Positions 53,664 through 56,439 of a stretch of 56,439 bases of DNA are shown one piece after another. The notes below the pieces were generated by a model. That model made no database searches and was not told the origin of the DNA. It saw only the letters and a list, made by a program, of their open reading frames with translations. Source of the DNA: a virus. Position 1 is the first letter of the stretch. The number at the start of each line of letters is the position of its first letter. The translations under genes and the position numbers were made by a program. The DNA is taken from positions 1 through 56,439 of IMG/VR virus record IMGVR_UViG_3300015264_000006; one strand, written 5' to 3'.

Positions 53664-53906
53664 TCAGGCCACCTCCGGCAGCAGCGCGGTCATGACCGCG
53701 GTGGCGGCCGGGGAAGTGACCGCCACCACGGCAGCGGGCGCACCGCCGGCGGCGATGCCGGTGAGCGCCCCGGTGCACGCCGCGCACTCGCGGGCGTGGG
53801 CCAGCGCGGCCCCGGAGTCCAGGCGGCGGCCCTGCCCGCCGCACAGGTACCGCAAGTAGAGCCACGCGTCGGGGCCGAGGTAACCCAGCGTGATCCCGTC
53901 AGCCAT
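53664..53906 (-). CDS. Anti-sigma-like small protein
   Basis: 80 residues from ATG 53906. LGYLGPDAWLYLRYLCGGQG and AALAHARECAACTGALTGIA. An H-x3-C-x2-C pattern resembles the zinc anti-sigma motif, with a hydrophobic alanine/valine helix after it that may cross the membrane. This is similarity in pattern only. Confidence 0.5.
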   Translation of the reverse strand: MADGITLGYLGPDAWLYLRYLCGGQGRRLDSGAALAHARECAACTGALTGIAAGGAPAAVVAVTSPAATAVMTALLPEVA

Positions 53907-54321
53907 GAGCCACCTCGCGCGGCGCAAGAACCGGCTGGCAATCCCAGGTGACGACATCGACGGTCTCGGTGACCTTCTCCACCACGGCCGGGGTGATGAC
54001 CTTCTCCACCTCGCGTTCCTCGGTGCCGGTCACCACGCGGGTGCACACGGCGTCGCGCTCGGCGACCAGCTCGACCTTGAGTCCGGCCAGCTTGCCGGCC
54101 ATCCGCATGAAGCTCTCGCTGACGGTCTTGTCCCATGACGGGCACGGGAGCGCGCGGGCGGTAGCCGCCAGCCGGCCGCGGGCGTCATCGCCCCAGAAGG
54201 TGAAGCCCAGGGGAAGGGTCAAGCCGTCGGAAGGCAGCTGGATCTCCTCGTGCTCCTCCAGCGCGCCGGCGAGCTGGAGGAGGCCCTCGATGTACGCGGC
54301 GCGGGTGTCGTCGGCGGTCAT
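53899..54321 (-). CDS. Hypothetical protein
   Basis: 140 residues. DDTRAAYIEGLLQLAGALEE, LPLGFTFWGDDARGRLAATA and DKTVSESFMRMAGKLAGLKV. A C-terminal low-complexity valine/glutamate region (EREVEKVITPAVVEKVTETV) is probably a beta strand pair. Resembles early actinophage proteins of unknown function. Confidence 0.6.
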   Translation of the reverse strand: MTADDTRAAYIEGLLQLAGALEEHEEIQLPSDGLTLPLGFTFWGDDARGRLAATARALPCPSWDKTVSESFMRMAGKLAGLKVELVAERDAVCTRVVTGTEEREVEKVITPAVVEKVTETVDVVTWDCQPVLAPREVAHG

Positions 54322-54995
54322 GACGTCGCTCCGGCCTGCTCATCGACCGCGGCCAGGACCGCGCGGAGCTGGTGGCTGAGCAGCGCCTGCGCGGCGAGGA
54401 ACCGGGCCGAGTCGTAGCTGCTGAGCCGGGACATGGCGGCCAGCTCGTCGTAGGCGGCCAGCGCCGCGCGGGCCTCCGTGACGGCGGGGGCGGTGCGCAG
54501 CCGCGAGCCGATGTACAGCCGCCAGCACGGCGGCCAGTGCGTCGGCTCGGTGCCGGTGCCCCCGCAGTCCGGGCAGGTGTACGTGGGGACGCGGCGGGCC
54601 TCGGCCAGGTTCGCGCGGCCGTCGGTCTCGGTGCCGTCCAGCTCCGTGGCGTAGCCGGGGCAGCAGTCGGTGCTGAGCTCGCGGTTGACCGGGGCCGGGT
54701 CCTGCGCAGCGACGCGGGAGTCCGGGCCGGCTCCCGGCGGGGCGGCCCCGGGGTCCTGCGGCCAGGTGTACCTGCGCATCTCCTCGTCGTCGCGGGCGCC
54801 GCCGTAGGGGACGTGGTCCCCGGCGTGGCCCCGGGCGGCCAGGCAGGTGAGGCGGCCGCCCGCGGTCGCCCTCTCGGCAGCACAGTCCGGCTCATTGCCG
54901 GCTGCGCGGGGCGCCAGCGGGGCGGGGGCCTGGGTGCGGTCGCGGGCACGGCCGAGGTGGCCGGCGGGGGGCGGGGGGGTGTCTGGCTTGTCCAT
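54318..54995 (-). CDS. Hypothetical protein with Cys-x2-Cys domain
   Basis: 225 residues. Proline-rich N-terminus, then CAAERATAGGRLTCLAARGH and RRVPTYTCPDCGGTGTEPTH. TCPDCGGTG is a DnaJ-type zinc knuckle. A helical C-terminus (EARAALAAYDELAAMSRLSS) follows. No assigned function. The last 83 bases to the next gene (54996-55078) hold nothing clear. Confidence 0.6.
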   Translation of the reverse strand: MDKPDTPPPPAGHLGRARDRTQAPAPLAPRAAGNEPDCAAERATAGGRLTCLAARGHAGDHVPYGGARDDEEMRRYTWPQDPGAAPPGAGPDSRVAAQDPAPVNRELSTDCCPGYATELDGTETDGRANLAEARRVPTYTCPDCGGTGTEPTHWPPCWRLYIGSRLRTAPAVTEARAALAAYDELAAMSRLSSYDSARFLAAQALLSHQLRAVLAAVDEQAGATS

Positions 54996-55078
54996 TCCGG
55001 GTTCCTGGTGTCATAGTTGGGGCGGGTTACTTGGTTGCGGAGGCGTCTCGCCGGGGTCGGCGGGGCGCTTTCCGCATG

Positions 55079-55561
55079 TCAGGGGGCGGCGGCGGCGCCG
55101 TCTTCGAGGTCACCGAGGACGTCGGCGGTGGTCAGGTCGCCGGTCAGGAGCGGCCGGACCTTGCCGTAGGCGCCGTCGAACGCGGCCAGGTCGGCTTCCG
55201 CCGCGTCGATCGCGCCCTGCGCCCGGGTGTGGAGCATGTTGTAAGCCATGTCCCAGTCGTGGCCGTCCATCAGGGCGACCGGCCGCAGGACGCCGGGCCG
55301 GACGTACAGGCGGGCGGGCAGGTCGGGGAACAGCTCGGACTGGCCGGCGGCGGGGAAGCCGGCGGCGCGGCGGGCGCGGTGCCAGGCGTCGAGCTGGCGG
55401 GCGGCGAACTCGGCGGTGATCGCGAGCCGGAACGCTGTGTCGGCGCTGCGGATGATCGCGTCGCGGAGCATGGTGACGGCCTCGGCGCGGGTGATGGACC
55501 GCTCCGCGTTCTGCGCGCCGATGGTGTCGAGCTCGCGGGCGAGCCAGTCGGGCAGGCTCAT
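55079..55561 (-). CDS. Hypothetical early protein
   Basis: 160 residues. LPDWLARELDTIGAQNAERS, ITRAEAVTMLRDAIIRSADT and ALMDGHDWDMAYNMLHTRAQ: all-helical. No family recognised. The start overlaps the upstream stop by ATGA, so it is the third gene of the leftward operon beginning at the immunity region. Confidence 0.6.
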   Translation of the reverse strand: MSLPDWLARELDTIGAQNAERSITRAEAVTMLRDAIIRSADTAFRLAITAEFAARQLDAWHRARRAAGFPAAGQSELFPDLPARLYVRPGVLRPVALMDGHDWDMAYNMLHTRAQGAIDAAEADLAAFDGAYGKVRPLLTGDLTTADVLGDLEDGAAAAP

Positions 55562-55821
55562 GCGTTCCTCCGGATGGGCGTGACGGTGGCGCTGTCACAT
55601 CCGTTGTCACATCCGTGACCCCTGGGGGTCACTTCCGTGACAGGCAGGTGTGACACCTTGGCCTGCTGGGCGTCCCACGCGGCGAGGTCCCGGCGGACGG
55701 TCTCGTAGGACGCGTGGATGCGCGCGCCGATCTGCCGGAGCGACAGGCCCTCAGCGCGCAGGGCGGCTGCCTGCTCCCGGCGGCTGCGCCGGTACGTCGG
55801 CCGCGGCTTGTAAGTCCTCAC
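55558..55821 (-). CDS. HTH protein with iteron-like repeats in its 3-prime end
   Basis: 87 residues. RRSRREQAAALRAEGLSLRQ, IGARIHASYETVRRDLAAWD is a clear helix-turn-helix of the resolvase/ParB-hinge type. The 3-prime quarter encodes a Cys/Asp region and includes repeats CAC[AT]TCCGT. GTG start overlaps the excisionase-like stop. It is probably an early regulator or DNA-binding accessory to replication. Confidence 0.75.
   Translation of the reverse strand: MRTYKPRPTYRRSRREQAAALRAEGLSLRQIGARIHASYETVRRDLAAWDAQQAKVSHLPVTEVTPRGHGCDNGCDSATVTPIRRNA
55585..55641. repeat. Short repeats with TGTCAC core
   Basis: CACATCCGT, CACATCCGT and CACTTCCGT occur within 50 bases, with a GTGACCCC-TGGGGGTCAC palindrome between the second and third. 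The GTGACA core on the other strand is also the core of the iterons near 38.6 kb. The repeats lie inside a gene, so they may be binding sites for its product. Confidence 0.5.
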
Positions 55822-56021
55822 GCCGACTTCGCCTCGGCCCTGGACTCGGCCAGCCGGGCGACGTCGGCGCGGTCGAAGACGTACGCACCATTCGGGCCGG
55901 GCATCTTGTGCTTGGCCGTCAGCTCGCCCCTGGCAACCATCCGGATGAAGGAGTCCCGGCTGGTGATGCCCAGGACTTCCATCGCCTCGGTGGTGCCGAT
56001 GAGTTCGTCTGCGTTCGTCAT
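55818..56021 (-). CDS. Excisionase / Cro-like HTH protein
   Basis: 67 residues from ATG 56021 (MTNADELIG); ATG 56033 and TTG 56057 are possible and would overlap the operators. IGTTEAMEVLGITSRDSFIR, MVARGELTAKHKMPGPNGAY and FDRADVARLAES form a MerR-like HTH_17 fold of excisionase and Cro families. Transcribed divergently from the repressor, it begins the early operon and should promote lytic growth or excision. Confidence 0.8.
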   Translation of the reverse strand: MTNADELIGTTEAMEVLGITSRDSFIRMVARGELTAKHKMPGPNGAYVFDRADVARLAESRAEAKSA

Positions 56022-56030
56022 GTTCGCGAG

Positions 56031-56130
56031 CATCGCATATTTTGCGATGGTCGGCAAGTTGTGTATCGCGGGTAGTTTTCCGCTAGGCGTAAGTTGCGAT
56101 ACTCATCTCAGATGTGCGATGCTCATCGCA
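56031..56130. promoter_or_regulatory. Immunity operators of the genetic switch
   Basis: Inverted half-sites TGCGATG: CATCGCA-TATTT-TGCGATG (56031-56049), a single TGCGATA (56095-56101), and TGCGATG-CT-CATCGCA (56115-56130), whose right arm contains the A of the repressor ATG. GCGATACTCATC and GCGATGCTCATC repeat 20 bp apart. This divergent gap is where repressor and Cro-like protein should compete. Confidence 0.75.
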
Positions 56131-56439
56131 TGAGCGAGCAACCAGCCTTCTCCGCTGGCATCCCCGAGTGGGATGTCGCTGACCGCATGCGCAAGGCCCT
56201 CCGGTACGCCGGAGTGATGCCTGGCCAGATGGCCGCCTATCTCGAAGTCGGCAATAACACGGTCAGCACCTGGATCAACGGCCGAATCACCCCCACACCA
56301 CAGACCATCCGGCTCTTCGCCATGCGCTGCGGAGTCGCCTACGAATGGCTCCGGTTCGGCGCACCGGAGTTCGAGCCCCGTCCCCCCGACCCCGGCATAT
56401 CCGCAGTTCAGCAGGAGTATGAGGAGATGTGTCGCAGCA
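56130..56439 (+). CDS. Immunity repressor, N-terminal part (continues at 1-139)
   Basis: Starts MSEQPAFSAGIPEW. RMRKALRYAGVMPGQMAAYL, then EVGNNTVSTWINGRITPTPQ, a helix-turn-helix of the XRE/CI type with recognition helix NNTVSTWINGR. RLFAMRCGVAYEWLRFG ends the domain. The 123-residue product lacks a RecA-cleavage domain, so it resembles short actinophage repressors. The ATG lies in its own operator, so autoregulation is likely; the message may be leaderless. Confidence 0.88.
   Translation, partial: MSEQPAFSAGIPEWDVADRMRKALRYAGVMPGQMAAYLEVGNNTVSTWINGRITPTPQTIRLFAMRCGVAYEWLRFGAPEFEPRPPDPGISAVQQEYEEMCRS
56363..56439. repeat. Terminal overlap, right copy (77 bp)
   Basis: Identical to the first 77 bases. 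One copy should be removed when the circle is closed, giving 56,362 bp. Confidence 0.95.

Overview
The window is a complete, circularly assembled genome of a temperate, tailed (siphovirus-type) actinobacterial phage. Its first 77 bases recur exactly as its last 77 bases, and one gene, the immunity repressor, reads across that junction, so the unique circle is about 56,362 bp. Base composition is very GC-rich. Start codons are often GTG, most neighbouring genes overlap by GTGA or ATGA, and HK97-type head genes are present. The host is therefore a high-GC actinobacterium, but the genus cannot be read from the sequence. The 77-base overlap looks like an assembly k-mer rather than a natural terminal repeat.

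Layout. (1) Lysogeny switch at the junction: a leftward excisionase-like HTH gene (55818-56021) and a rightward repressor (56130 across the end to 139) flank a cluster of TGCGATG operator half-sites. The tyrosine integrase (136-1065) overlaps the repressor by four bases and is followed by a hairpin and repeats that could be attP. (2) A mostly rightward accessory arm (1.2-5.1 kb) holds a GntR-type regulator, small unknown genes, a DUF6221 gene, a leftward tRNA-Met(CAU), and a four-gene cassette controlled by a GGTAGTWACTACC operator and ending in a ribbon-helix-helix (RHH) protein. (3) A long leftward late block (34.2 down to 5.1 kb) encodes HNH nuclease, terminase, portal, protease, capsid, a virion glycosylation enzyme, fibre-like proteins, connectors, tail tube, frameshifted tail chaperone, tape measure, minor tail proteins, a papain-like peptidase and membrane lysis candidates. 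(4) A long leftward early operon (56.0 down to 34.8 kb) has about 45 tightly overlapping small genes, including two DNA methyltransferases, RecE-like exonuclease, RecT, RusA-like resolvase, HNH nucleases, a PD-(D/E)XK nuclease, a replication-initiator candidate beside an iteron array, and a GH25 endolysin. No polymerase, primase or helicase was recognised, so replication must lean on the host.

The late block is interrupted by four rightward islands (7.7-8.2, 16.0-17.4, 22.7-23.3 and 31.1-31.5 kb). Three encode an RHH protein, and the islands have a -10-like element 6-8 bases before the ATG, which suggests leaderless transcripts expressed in the lysogen. One island encodes a lipoprotein and a secreted protein. 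These islands and the operator-controlled cassette at 4.05-5.09 kb are the best candidates for undescribed biology. Other unusual points are a 47 percent GC patch inside the portal gene, two places where an inserted gene sits beside a duplicated fragment of its neighbour, a glycosyltransferase-FkbM methyltransferase fusion, and a run of ten 12-bp repeats in a DUF6745-like gene.
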